From assembly GCF_007995055.1 (NCBI RefSeq), contig NZ_VOQQ01000001.1:868001-932000 (forward strand): DNA of 64,000 nt. Direction: 5' to 3'. The position numbers and the translations under genes were made by a program. This DNA comes from Sphingosinicella ginsenosidimutans. GTDB lineage: Bacteria > Pseudomonadota > Alphaproteobacteria > Sphingomonadales > Sphingomonadaceae. This document shows, one piece after another, positions 1 to 8,296 of the stretch (the stretch's first letter is position 1; every line of letters starts with the position of its first letter). The notes beneath the pieces are model-generated. The model did no database searches. It was not told where the DNA came from and was given only the letters and a program-made list of their open reading frames with translations.

Positions 1-344
1 CGGCCGGCCATATCCGTCCTGTCGCCACCGTTCAAACCGGCCTCCGTCCCTTACTCAATGTGCATCGAACGCGATCGCGAACCCGACGATCCGCGACCTC
101 AGGATCCGGGCCGGCACGAGACCGGCAGCCCTTGCGCCCCGGAACGTCCGCCCGAACGGCAGACCCCCGATCCCGGAGCGTCGGCCTGCCCGGCGCAGGC
201 CGAGCGCGGCATGAGGCCCGGGGCTCGCGAACGTCAACTTAAAAAGCCGACAGATAGGCGAGGGCAACGGCGAACATCCTCCGAGCGCGCCGAACGTCGC
301 GCCCTCCCAGAGACCGGCGCTTGGCCTTGACGCAAGGGGAAAGG
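1..344. other. Left-edge region without a supported gene
   Basis: I see no convincing gene here. Short open frames exist on both strands, but they are rich in Arg, Pro and Ala, carry no recognisable motif, and look like the chance frames usual in GC-rich DNA. The stretch lies downstream of the minus-strand tRNA-Gln. There is a short A-run near 241-245, which reads as a T-run in the tRNA's direction, but no convincing terminator stem precedes it. It could also be the flank of a gene outside the window. Confidence 0.5.
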
Positions 345-418
345 TGGATGCCCGACGTGGATTCGAACCACGATTGACGGAGTCAGAGTCCGTAGTCTTA
401 CCATTAGACGATCGGGCA
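345..418 (-). tRNA. tRNA-Gln (anticodon CUG)
   Basis: On the minus strand a 74-nt cloverleaf can be folded. The acceptor stem pairs TGCCCGA (412-418) with TCGGGCA (349-355); a D-arm follows, then an anticodon stem ACGGA/TCCGT around the loop CTCTGAC with anticodon CTG, a T-arm containing GGTTCGAATCC, and an encoded 3' CCA (345-347). CUG reads the glutamine codon CAG. The first pair is U1-A72, as expected for bacterial tRNA-Gln. The discriminator base (complement of position 348) is U, whereas E. coli tRNA-Gln has G. A consensus-like promoter lies just upstream, so it is probably its own transcription unit. Confidence 0.95.
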
Positions 419-429
419 ACGAGGCGGGC

Positions 430-458
430 GAGATAGGCGCGGGCGCGCCCGCTGTCAA
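430..458 (-). promoter_or_regulatory. Promoter of tRNA-Gln
   Basis: On the minus strand a perfect -35 TTGACA (453-458) is followed by a 17-bp GC-rich spacer and a -10 TATCTC (430-435). Transcription would start about 5 to 7 nt before the mature 5' end of the tRNA at 418. This is the closest match to the housekeeping sigma consensus in the window, as expected for a strongly expressed stable RNA. Confidence 0.7.
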
Positions 459-568
459 CGCGGCGCGGCGCCCGCCGCCTTGCTCCCGAAAAGCCGTTCA
501 TGTAGAAGGAGGGCAAGTCAAAGGGCAGCCCCGGCCGCCCGTAACGATAAGATAAGAGACGCCCTGAA

Positions 569-1639
569 ATGCCGCAGCAAGCCGCCTCGGCGCCCCAGGC
601 GCCGGCCCCGGACCCGGCGGAGGCCGACCGACCCGAAACGGACCTGCCCGCCGCGCGACCCTGGCGACGTCCGCCCCCCCGATACACTTATGGCGCGATC
701 GATCTCGGCACCAACAATTGCCGGCTGCTCGTCGCGCGGCCGAGCGACAACGGCTTCACCGTGGTCGATGCCTTTTCGAGGGTGGTTCGCCTCGGCGAGG
801 GTATGGCGACGAGCGGCAAGCTCTCCGAAGGGGCGATGGACCGCGCGGTCGCGGCGCTCGGCGTGTGCGCCGAGAAGCTGAAGCGCCGCCGCGTCGGGCT
901 GGTCCGTTCGGTGGCGACCGAGGCGTGCCGCCGCGCCGTCAACGGCCGCCAGTTCATCGAGCGCGTACGCCGCGAGACCGGCATCCGCCTGGAGATCATC
1001 GCGCCGGAGGAAGAGGCACGGCTGGCGATGCTGGGCTGCCACCGCCTGCTCGAGCCGGGCGACGGTCCGGCCCTGATCTTCGATATCGGCGGCGGATCGA
1101 CCGAACTCGTCCTCATCGACACCGACGCCGGCGAGCCGCGGATCAAATGCTGGTGGAGCGCGCCCTGGGGCGTCTATTCGCTGACCGAGAGCGAGGGGCG
1201 CGGATTCGCCACCGAAGCGGAACGGCTGGCTGCCTATTCGCGGATGCGCGAGCGGGTCCGCCACGCCTTCGCACGGTTCGTCGACCTGCTGCCCAAGGCG
1301 CGCGACGACATCCGCCTGATGGGCACCAGCGGCACGGTGACGACGCTGGCGAGCGTCCACCTTGCGCTGCCGAGCTACGATCGGCGGGCGATCGACGGTC
1401 TGAGGGTGCCGACCGAATCGATGCGCGAGATCAGCGCCACTTTGTCGCGGCTCAGCCAGGAGGAGCGCGCGCGCTTCCCCTGCATCGGCCACGAGCGCGC
1501 CGACCTGGTCGTCGCCGGCTGCGCGATCCTTGAGGCGATCATGGACATCTGGCCGGCGAAGACGCTTGGCGTCGCCGATCGGGGAATCCGCGAGGGGATA
1601 TTGCGCTCGCTGATGGCCCGTGACGGCCACGCAATATGA
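569..1639 (+). CDS. ppx: Exopolyphosphatase / pppGpp phosphohydrolase family (Ppx/GppA)
   Basis: A 356-residue member of the ASKHA-fold Ppx/GppA family, which removes terminal phosphate from polyphosphate or converts pppGpp to ppGpp in the cytoplasm. Visible motifs are the N-terminal phosphate loop at about residues 41-54 ([12 protein letters not shown]), the second glycine-rich loop [10 protein letters not shown] at 171-180, and [10 protein letters not shown] at 251-260. The first ~38 residues are Pro/Ala-rich and unlikely to be part of the fold. The protein lacks the C-terminal HD-like domain of the ~500-residue enterobacterial enzymes, as in many alphaproteobacteria. It overlaps rlmE by 4 bp (ATGA), so the two are co-translated. 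Sequence alone does not separate polyP from pppGpp specificity. Confidence 0.9.
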   Translation: MPQQAASAPQAPAPDPAEADRPETDLPAARPWRRPPPRYTYGAIDLGTNNCRLLVARPSDNGFTVVDAFSRVVRLGEGMATSGKLSEGAMDRAVAALGVCAEKLKRRRVGLVRSVATEACRRAVNGRQFIERVRRETGIRLEIIAPEEEARLAMLGCHRLLEPGDGPALIFDIGGGSTELVLIDTDAGEPRIKCWWSAPWGVYSLTESEGRGFATEAERLAAYSRMRERVRHAFARFVDLLPKARDDIRLMGTSGTVTTLASVHLALPSYDRRAIDGLRVPTESMREISATLSRLSQEERARFPCIGHERADLVVAGCAILEAIMDIWPAKTLGVADRGIREGILRSLMARDGHAI

Positions 1640-2310
1640 GCCGCGCCGGCGGCGGGCCGCGCACCCGCGTCAGGACCGCGAAGGGGCGACGGGTGAGCTC
1701 GACCCGCTGGCTCGAACGCCAGCTCAACGATCCTTATGTGAAGCGCGCCAAGGCCGAGGGCTATCGATCGCGCGCGGCCTACAAGCTGATCGAGCTCGAC
1801 GAACGGTTCGGCTTCCTGAAGGGGGTCGAGCGGGTCGTCGATCTCGGCGTCGCGCCGGGCGGATGGACGCAGGTGGTGCGGCTCAAGGCGCCGAAGGCGG
1901 CGGTGGTCGGGATCGATCTCTTGCCGACCGATCCGATCGACGGCGCGGTGCTGCTGCAGCTCGATTTCCTCGACGAGTCCGCGCCGGACCGCCTTCGGGA
2001 GGCGCTTGGCGGGCCGGCCGACCTCGTCCTGTCGGACATGGCCGCCAACACCGTCGGCCACCCCCAGACCGATCACCTGCGCACGATGGCGCTGGTCGAG
2101 GCAGGCCTCGAATTCGCCGGGGAGGTGCTTCGGCCGGGCGGCGCGTTCGTCGCCAAGGTCCTGGCCGGCGGCGCGGATTCAGGCCTGGTGGCCGAACTCA
2201 AGCGGCGCTTTTCCAGCGTGAAGCACGCCAAGCCGCCGGCGAGCCGCAAGGGATCGTCCGAATGGTATGTCGTCGCACAGGGGTTCAAGGGAGAGAATAG
2301 CGGGGGCTGA
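1636..2310 (+). CDS. rlmE: 23S rRNA 2'-O-methyltransferase RlmE (FtsJ)
   Basis: 224 residues. The enzyme methylates the 2'-OH of U2552 (E. coli numbering) in the 23S A-loop during late 50S assembly, using SAM. The SAM-binding motif [11 protein letters not shown] is at 67-77. The catalytic K-D-K-E tetrad is K50, D134, K174 and E209; the spacings (86/40/35) equal those of E. coli RlmE (K38, D124, K164, E199). The ATG overlaps the ppx stop as ATGA. The stop codon lies in the loop of a strong GC hairpin (2300-2318) that separates it from the convergent dsbA-like gene. Confidence 0.96.
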   Translation: MSRAGGGPRTRVRTAKGRRVSSTRWLERQLNDPYVKRAKAEGYRSRAAYKLIELDERFGFLKGVERVVDLGVAPGGWTQVVRLKAPKAAVVGIDLLPTDPIDGAVLLQLDFLDESAPDRLREALGGPADLVLSDMAANTVGHPQTDHLRTMALVEAGLEFAGEVLRPGGAFVAKVLAGGADSGLVAELKRRFSSVKHAKPPASRKGSSEWYVVAQGFKGENSGG

Positions 2311-2318
2311 GCCCCCGC
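2300..2318. terminator. Hairpin between convergent rlmE and dsbA-like genes
   Basis: Perfect 8-bp stem GCGGGGGC (2300-2307) / GCCCCCGC (2311-2318) with a 3-nt loop that is the TGA stop codon of rlmE. There is no T-run on either side, so it is either a GC-only bidirectional terminator or a 3'-end stabiliser. Its place between convergent genes supports a role in 3'-end formation. Confidence 0.5.
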
Positions 2319-2334
2319 GCGCCCGAATGCCGCC

Positions 2335-3036
2335 TCAGCGCGCGCTGCGCGCCTCGGCGATGGCGGCCTTGAGCGCGTCATAGCCGACCGCGCCCTGGAG
2401 CACCTGGTTGCCGATCACGAAGGTCGGCGTGCCGGTGGCCCCGATCGCGCGGGCGAGCTCGTAATTGCGCTGCACCTCGCGGCGGATCTCATCGGTGAGC
2501 GCCGGCTCCGGAAGCCCGGCCGCCTGGCGCGCGGCGGCGATGGTCGAAGCGCTCGGCCGGCCGGCGGCATAAAGCGCATCGTGGAACTGTCGATAACGCC
2601 CCGCCCCTGCGGCGGCGAGGCTGGCGACGGCGGCCTGCTCGCTGTCCGGACCGAGGACCGGATAATCGCGCCACACGACCCTGAGCCGGCGATCCTCGCG
2701 GAGCAGCCGGGCGACGTCGGGGTTCGACGCGCGGCAATAGGGGCAGGCGTAATCGAAAAATTCGACCAGCGTGACATCGCCGTCGGCGGCACCGGCCCAG
2801 GCGCCGCGGAACGGGGTCTCGATCGCGGCGCGGTTGGCCGAGACGGCGGCGCTCGCCTCGCGATCGCGCAGCCGGTCCATCGCCTCCGGCAGGACCTCGG
2901 GATGCGCGAGCAGGTAGGAGCGCACGAAATAGCCATTGGCCGCGAGCATCGCACCGCCACCGATCACGATTCCGAGCAGCAGGGCAGCAAGGCCGGTGAG
3001 CCAGGTGCCGGCGGGCCGGCGGGACGAAGGCTCCAT
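2335..3036 (-). CDS. DsbA-family thiol:disulfide oxidoreductase, membrane-anchored
   Basis: 233 residues from the ATG at 3036, which shares one base with the stop of the upstream M48 gene (TGATG). An N-terminal hydrophobic segment (about 11-32) acts as signal anchor. The thioredoxin-fold domain has the redox motif CPYC at 98-101 and the cis-proline loop TGTPTFVIG at 201-209. It resembles the DsbA/Com1-like group (DSBA_oxidoreductase) that oxidises or isomerises periplasmic proteins. Residues 40-80 (YLLAHPEVLPEAM onward) match the short helical N-terminal region often found in this subgroup. A DsbB is encoded at 54032 in this window and could be the reoxidising partner, but a reductive role via DipZ is also possible. 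Confidence 0.88.
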   Translation of the reverse strand: MEPSSRRPAGTWLTGLAALLLGIVIGGGAMLAANGYFVRSYLLAHPEVLPEAMDRLRDREASAAVSANRAAIETPFRGAWAGAADGDVTLVEFFDYACPYCRASNPDVARLLREDRRLRVVWRDYPVLGPDSEQAAVASLAAAGAGRYRQFHDALYAAGRPSASTIAAARQAAGLPEPALTDEIRREVQRNYELARAIGATGTPTFVIGNQVLQGAVGYDALKAAIAEARSAR

Positions 3037-4424
3037 CAGTCGTTCCGGCGCCGGCGCTGCTGGGCGGTGCGCGAGACCATCGCGATGTCCTGCGCGCGCA
3101 GCCAATCAGGCGTGTTGGCGGGGATGCCCATCATCGCCCGCTCGGCATTGACGAGCGCCAGGCGCGGCTGGTTCTCGAGATTGTAGCGCTCCGCCGTGGC
3201 CAGCGCGGCGCGCGCCTCGTCGCCCTCGCGATCGTAGATGATGCCGAGCTGATACCAGGCGAACGGGTTGGAATTGTCGCGCTGCACGGCGAGCTTGAGC
3301 ACCTGTTCGGCCTCGTGGAAATTGGCCGGATCCTCGGTCGCGATCAGCGCGTGGCCGAAGAGCGCGCCGATCAGCGGCTGATCGGGCGCTGCCGTCACGG
3401 CCTGCCGGAGCACCGCCACCGCCTCGCGCGGGCGGCCCGATTCAAGCAGGATCTGGCCCTTGAGCTCAAGGAAGAAAGGATCGTTCGGCCGGTCGCGCAG
3501 CAGGCTGTCGGCCTCGGCGAGCGCGCGATCGGGATGGGCGGCGCGATGCCAGGCATAGGCGCGGGCATAGCGCGCCGGGATCGATTGATCGCTCTCCGGA
3601 TATTGCGTGAAGACGCGCTGCGGATCCTGGACGTAGCCGATCAGCTTCGCGCGCACGCGCTGGAAGCGCGCCTCGAGCGCCGGATCGGTCTGGTGGTTCC
3701 AGGCAGGATCGGCCTGCAGCGTCTGCTGGAGCAATGCGATACGATCGCCGGTCAACGGGTGATCGCTCGCGAAGCTGCCGTCGTCGGACGCCAGGCTCAT
3801 CCGATATTCCATGTTCTGCAGCCGTCCGAAGAAGGCGAGCAGGCCCTGGCCGCTGATGCCCGAGCCACGCAGATAGGCGACCGCCGCCTGATCCGCCGAC
3901 GCCTCCTGCGTGCGGCTGAAGGCGAGGAAGCTGCCCATCGCGGCCTGCTGGCCGGCAAGGACCGCGCCGATCCCCGCGTCGCCGGCGCCCGCCGCGACCG
4001 CGGCCGCGCCGATCAGCAGCGACAGGATCGAGATTCCCGTCGCCTGCCGCGCGCCGTCGGCGGTCCGGATGATGTGCCCGCCGGTGATATGGCCGAGCTC
4101 GTGCGCGACGACACCCTGCACCTCGTTGAGATTGTGCGCATCGACGATGAGGCCGGTCTGCAGATAGACGATCTGTCCGCCGGCGACGAAAGCGTTGATC
4201 GAAGGATCCTGGAGCAGGACCACCTGGACGTTGTCCGGCCTGAGGCCGGCCGCTTCCACCAGCGGCCGCGACATATCCCGGAACAGCGCCTCCGTCTCGG
4301 CGTCGCGGAGTATCTGCTGGGCGAAGGCAGGGCGCGCCATCGCCACGAAGCTGAGCGCGATCAGCATCCCGAGCCGCGCGAGAAAACGCCCCGCGCGCCG
4401 CGACGAATCGATCGATCCAGCCAT
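3036..4424 (-). CDS. M48-family periplasmic metalloprotease with TPR repeats (BepA-like)
   Basis: 462 residues from the ATG at 4424, chosen because it places a normal signal peptide at the N-terminus (cleavage near residue 35 after AFA). The zinc motif HELGH is at 108-112, with the likely third ligand E174 in QEASADQAA. Residues ~300-440 form tetratricopeptide-like helical repeats. BepA/YfgC-type proteins degrade stalled LptD and other outer-membrane assembly intermediates and act as chaperones; that role is inferred by homology. The gene is translationally coupled to the downstream DsbA-like gene, which fits a shared role in maturing disulfide-containing envelope proteins such as LptD. Confidence 0.88.
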   Translation of the reverse strand: MAGSIDSSRRAGRFLARLGMLIALSFVAMARPAFAQQILRDAETEALFRDMSRPLVEAAGLRPDNVQVVLLQDPSINAFVAGGQIVYLQTGLIVDAHNLNEVQGVVAHELGHITGGHIIRTADGARQATGISILSLLIGAAAVAAGAGDAGIGAVLAGQQAAMGSFLAFSRTQEASADQAAVAYLRGSGISGQGLLAFFGRLQNMEYRMSLASDDGSFASDHPLTGDRIALLQQTLQADPAWNHQTDPALEARFQRVRAKLIGYVQDPQRVFTQYPESDQSIPARYARAYAWHRAAHPDRALAEADSLLRDRPNDPFFLELKGQILLESGRPREAVAVLRQAVTAAPDQPLIGALFGHALIATEDPANFHEAEQVLKLAVQRDNSNPFAWYQLGIIYDREGDEARAALATAERYNLENQPRLALVNAERAMMGIPANTPDWLRAQDIAMVSRTAQQRRRRND

Positions 4425-4504
4425 GCCGGCCCGTTTCCGCCCGCCCGCCTGAACGGCCGATGAGCGGCGTTGGCGGCGGTGCGTGGCGTCCACGGGGCTA
4501 CGCC

Positions 4505-6988
4505 TCAGGCGCCGAACGTGCGCTGCCACCAGCCGCGCCGGGCCGGACCTTCCGGCTCGGCCTGTGCGGCAGGCGCCGTATCGGCCTCGCCTTCGGCGGC
4601 CGGCGCTGGCTCGGGAGCCGGCTCCGCCGCGGCCTTGGCGCGACTTGTTCGCCGGCGGCGCGGCGCGGGGCCGGCATCGTTGGCCGCCTCCGTCGCTGGC
4701 TCTGGCGCGGCCTGCGGCCCGGCGGGCGCCTGTTCGGCGGCGGCTTCGGCAACCGGCTCGGCAGCCTTGCGCCGACGCGTGCGCTTCGGCGCCGGGGCCG
4801 GCTCGGCGGCGGCCGGCTCGGGCGTCGCCTCGGCAACGGCTTCGGGCGCTTCGGGGGCAGCCTCCGGCGACGGCTCCGACGCCTCGGCGCTCACCGGAGC
4901 GGCATCGGATTCCTCGCGCTTGCGCGCCCGCGGACGCCGGCGACCCTTGCGGGCCGGTTCGGCCTCCTCCTCCGCCTCGGGCTCCGGCGCAGGCACGTCG
5001 GCCTCCTGAGGCTCCTCCGCGCTCGCCGTGTCGGCGGGCTCGCCATCCTCGCTCGCGCCTTCGGGGCGATCGCGACGGCGGCCGCCGCGGCGGCCACGGC
5101 GACGGCGACGGCGGCGACCGTCGCCCCGCTCTTCGCCACCACGCTCCGGGCGATCCTCGGCGGTCTGCGCCTCGTCCTCCTCGCCCTCGGCGTCGTCCTC
5201 GGCCTCTTCCTCGGCCTCGGCGACGTCATCGCCATCGTCGACGATCGCCGGCGCCGCGAACCGGGGCCGCTCGGCCGGCGGCGGACCAAAGGCCTCGACG
5301 CTCATCCGCGCGCCTTCCAGCCCCTCGTCGATCACCACCTCGATCGCGACATGGTAACGCTTCTCGACGTCGATGATCTCGTCGCGCTTGCGGTTGAGCA
5401 GATAGATCGCCGCCTCGCGGCCGGCGCGAAGCACGATCCGGCTGCCGCGACCCCGCGCCGCCTCGTCCTCAAGCATCCGCAGCGCCGACAGGCCCGCCGA
5501 CGAAGCGGTCCGCATCAGGCCGGTGCCCTCGCAATGCGGGCAGGGCTTGGTCGAGGCTTCGAGCACGCCGGTGCGCAGCCGCTGCCGGCTCATCTCCATC
5601 AGGCCGAACGAGCTGATCCGGCCGACCTGGATGCGGGCGCGATCGTTCTTCAGCGCCTCCTTCATCGCCTTCTCGACCTTCCGGACATGGCTGGACTGCT
5701 CCATGTCGATGAAGTCGATCACGACCAGCCCGGCCATGTCGCGCAGGCGAAGCTGCCGGGCGATTTCGTGCGCCGCCTCGATATTGGTCGAAAAGGCGGT
5801 CTGCTCGATATTGTGCTCGCGCGTCGAGCGCCCCGAGTTGATGTCGATCGAGACCAAGGCCTCGGTCGGGTTGATGACGATATAGCCGCCCGACTTCAGC
5901 TGGACGACCGGCTGGTACATGGCCGAAAGCTGGTCCTCCGCGCCATAGCGCTGGAACAGCGGCACCGCGTCGGCATATTGCTTCACCCGCCGCACATGGC
6001 TCGGCATCAGCAGCTTCATGAAGGTGCGCGCGTCGCGATAGCCGTCCTCGCCCTCGACGATCACCTCGTCGATGTCGCGATTGTAGAGATCGCGGATCGC
6101 CCGCTTCACCAGATCGCTGTCCTGGTAGATCAGGGCCGGCGCCGAGGAATGGAGCGTCTTGTCGCGAATCTCGTCCCACAGGCGGGCGAGATAATCGAAA
6201 TCGCGCTTGATCTCGGTCCGGGTCCGCTCGAGCCCCGCCGTGCGCACGATGAGGCCCATCGTGCGCGGCAGGCTGAGATCGGCCATGATCTGCTTCAGCC
6301 GCTTGCGATCCGAGCCGTTGGAGATCTTGCGGCTGATGCCGCCGCCATGGCTGGTGTTCGGCATCAGCACGCAATAGCGGCCGGCAAGGCTGAGATAGGT
6401 GGTGAGCGCCGCGCCCTTGTTGCCGCGCTCTTCCTTCACGACCTGGACGAGAAGCACCTGGCGGCGCTTGATGACGTCCTGGATCTTGTAGCGGCGGCGC
6501 AGCGCCTGACGCTTCTTGCGAAGGGTTTCGGCGGCGCTTTCCTCGGAACCGTTCTCCGCCTCCTCGGCCGGCGGCGGCGCGCCTTCCTCATCGTCGCCCT
6601 CGGCGTCGACCGGCGAGTCCTCGTCGGCCTCGACGACCTCGTCCTCATGTCCCTCTTCGCGCTCCATCTCGGCGGCGCGAAGCCGCGCCTCCTCCTCGGC
6701 ATGCTCCGCTTCCTCGCGCAGCAGCGCCTCGCGGTCCTCGCGCGGGATCTGGTAATAATCCGGATGGATTTCGGAGAAGGCGAGGAAGCCGTGACGGTTC
6801 CCGCCATAATCGACGAAGGCGGCCTGGAGCGACGGCTCCACGCGGGTCACCTTGGCGAGATAGATATTCCCCTTGAGCTGCTTGTGCTCGGCGGATTCGA
6901 AGTCAAATTCCTCGATCCGGCTTCCCTTGATCACCGCCACCCTGGTCTCTTCCTGGTGGCGCGCATCGATCAGCATACGCATTGTCAT
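4505..6988 (-). CDS. rne: Ribonuclease E
   Basis: 827 residues from the ATG at 6988, which has GGAG 8 nt upstream; the next in-frame ATGs are at codons 3 and 5. This is the endonuclease scaffold of the RNA degradosome, cutting single-stranded AU-rich RNA. The N-terminal S1 domain is interrupted by a strongly acidic insert (about residues 91-155), common in alphaproteobacterial enzymes. Catalytic Mg ligands are D382 (VSIDINSGR) and D425 (VVIDFIDME), 43 residues apart as in E. coli (D303/D346). The Zn-link CPHC is at 483-486. The C-terminal third is low-complexity Ala/Glu/Arg/Pro with basic blocks, a probable RNA- and partner-binding scaffold, ending in an aromatic RRGWWQRTFG segment. Its leader region is long (see 6989-7394). 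Confidence 0.97.
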   Translation of the reverse strand: MTMRMLIDARHQEETRVAVIKGSRIEEFDFESAEHKQLKGNIYLAKVTRVEPSLQAAFVDYGGNRHGFLAFSEIHPDYYQIPREDREALLREEAEHAEEEARLRAAEMEREEGHEDEVVEADEDSPVDAEGDDEEGAPPPAEEAENGSEESAAETLRKKRQALRRRYKIQDVIKRRQVLLVQVVKEERGNKGAALTTYLSLAGRYCVLMPNTSHGGGISRKISNGSDRKRLKQIMADLSLPRTMGLIVRTAGLERTRTEIKRDFDYLARLWDEIRDKTLHSSAPALIYQDSDLVKRAIRDLYNRDIDEVIVEGEDGYRDARTFMKLLMPSHVRRVKQYADAVPLFQRYGAEDQLSAMYQPVVQLKSGGYIVINPTEALVSIDINSGRSTREHNIEQTAFSTNIEAAHEIARQLRLRDMAGLVVIDFIDMEQSSHVRKVEKAMKEALKNDRARIQVGRISSFGLMEMSRQRLRTGVLEASTKPCPHCEGTGLMRTASSAGLSALRMLEDEAARGRGSRIVLRAGREAAIYLLNRKRDEIIDVEKRYHVAIEVVIDEGLEGARMSVEAFGPPPAERPRFAAPAIVDDGDDVAEAEEEAEDDAEGEEDEAQTAEDRPERGGEERGDGRRRRRRRGRRGGRRRDRPEGASEDGEPADTASAEEPQEADVPAPEPEAEEEAEPARKGRRRPRARKREESDAAPVSAEASEPSPEAAPEAPEAVAEATPEPAAAEPAPAPKRTRRRKAAEPVAEAAAEQAPAGPQAAPEPATEAANDAGPAPRRRRTSRAKAAAEPAPEPAPAAEGEADTAPAAQAEPEGPARRGWWQRTFGA

Positions 6989-7394
6989 TAAGATGTCTCC
7001 ACGCGCGGGCCGCAAGGCTTACGCCGCTGCGGCGCGCGCGCTCGAATAAGGACGCAGGCGCGGCGACAGGCGCACGCGCTTCGAATGTCCGGGTTGAAAA
7101 CTTGGCTGACATTCCCGCTGCGAGCGGCGTGCCGGCCACCGGGGCCGGCCGTCCGCCAGACGTGCCGCTTCCCGACAGGAAACGGTCAGGCCTGGGGATA
7201 AATTGCCTCATGCAGCGAAACCTCATGCCGGCACGGCCGGCAAAAATCCAAATCCCGCGCGAAACGACCGGATTTCCGGCCGTTTTTGCGCGACACACGG
7301 CTGCTAGCACCACAGTGAAGCAGCGGCAACCATCGTGCGCGCACCCATGCATTTTTGCTGGACCGCGGCGCGGCGGGGACGGCACAACGCGGCC
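6989..7394. promoter_or_regulatory. Divergent regulatory region between rne and amiC
   Basis: 406 nt without a supported gene. It must hold the promoters of rne (minus) and amiC (plus), although no clear -35/-10 pair stands out. Two hairpins are visible: a 7-bp GC stem at 7131-7149 and a long interrupted stem at 7257-7291. If rne is transcribed from near amiC, its leader would be about 300 nt, comparable in style to the long leader through which E. coli RNase E controls its own mRNA. Alternative in-frame amiC starts exist at 7335 and 7347. Confidence 0.5.
7257..7291. other. Long imperfect hairpin in the rne-amiC intergenic region
   Basis: Nested arms: GCGC (7257-7260) with GCGC (7288-7291), AAACG (7262-7266) with CGTTT (7281-7285), and CCGG (7268-7271) with CCGG (7276-7279), around the tetraloop ATTT. 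An A/C mismatch lies at 7267/7280. A T-run (7283-7287) occurs on the plus strand. As RNA in the rne direction it would be a structured leader element; as DNA it could be an operator or a terminator. The function is not known from sequence. Confidence 0.5.
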
Positions 7395-8246
7395 ATGACA
7401 TGGGTGCTGACGCTGCTCATCGCAATATTCGGCCCCTGGCCGCAGCAAAGCCCCGCGGCGGCGGGCGGATCCGTCACCATTCCGATCACGACCGCCCATA
7501 TCGCCGCCGACGGCCGGCTCCCCGCCGTCACCGCCGCGCGCGGCGTCGATCCGCCGCTGGTGGTGATCGACGCCGGCCATGGCGGGCGCGACCCTGGATC
7601 GAGCTCGCCCGCCTCGCCGGTGCCGGAAAAGGACATCACGCTCGCACTCGCCCGCGCGGTCCGCGACGAGCTGGCGCGCTCGGGCCGGGTGCGGGCCGCC
7701 CTCACCCGCGACGATGACACCTATCTCGTGCTGCAGGACCGCTACGCCATTGCGCGGCGGCTCGGCGCGGACCTGTTCATCTCGATCCACGCCGATTCCG
7801 CGCCAGCCAACGACGCGGCGCGCGGCGCGACGATCTACACCTTGTCCGAGGTCGCCTCGGACCGGCAGGCGGCGCTGCTCGCGAACCGGGAAAACGCCTC
7901 CGACACGCTCGCCGGCGCGCCGATGAGCCGCAATCCCGAGGTGAACCTGGTCCTCATCGACCTCGCCCAGCGCGAGAGCATGGACCGATCCGCCGATTTC
8001 GCGCGGCTGCTTTATCGCGAGGCCGCGCCGGTCTTCCCCTTCCGCCCCGAATGGCACAAGTTCGCCGCCTTCGTCGTGCTGAAGGCGCCGGACATCCCGT
8101 CGATCCTGTTCGAAAGCGGCTACATCACCAACGCAACCGACGCGGCCTACATCAATTCGGCCGAGGGCCGGCAGCAGATCGCCACCGGCATGCGCCGCGC
8201 GATCGAGGCCCATTTCGCGCGGCGGTTCCTGCGCACGGCCGGCTGA
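7395..8246 (+). CDS. amiC: N-acetylmuramoyl-L-alanine amidase (Amidase_3)
   Basis: 283 residues from the ATG at 7395, preceded by GGGGAC and beginning a signal peptide (MTWVLTLLIAIFG). The zinc amidase cleaves the bond between MurNAc and the stem peptide, for cell separation. Ligands and catalytic residues are visible: H62 (DAGHGG), E78, H132 (FISIHADS) and E240 (LFESGYI). It has only a short linker and no AMIN targeting domain. Amidases of this family usually need a LytM-type activator; an EnvC-like protein is encoded at 51446. It lies directly upstream of mrcA, 50 bp apart, so synthesis and cleavage of peptidoglycan are probably co-transcribed. Starts at 7335 or 7347 are possible but would spoil the signal peptide. 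Confidence 0.92.
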   Translation: MTWVLTLLIAIFGPWPQQSPAAAGGSVTIPITTAHIAADGRLPAVTAARGVDPPLVVIDAGHGGRDPGSSSPASPVPEKDITLALARAVRDELARSGRVRAALTRDDDTYLVLQDRYAIARRLGADLFISIHADSAPANDAARGATIYTLSEVASDRQAALLANRENASDTLAGAPMSRNPEVNLVLIDLAQRESMDRSADFARLLYREAAPVFPFRPEWHKFAAFVVLKAPDIPSILFESGYITNATDAAYINSAEGRQQIATGMRRAIEAHFARRFLRTAG

Positions 8247-8296
8247 GGCCGCGGCGGCTTCACGCTTCGATCCGGTTGGGCTAGACGCTCTTCGCG

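Noticed and set aside
1..687. Overlapping open frames on both strands near the left edge, including a 210-residue minus frame across the tRNA
   Set aside because: Arg/Pro/Ala-rich with no motifs, and one crosses the tRNA-Gln gene and the ppx start; typical chance frames in GC-rich DNA.
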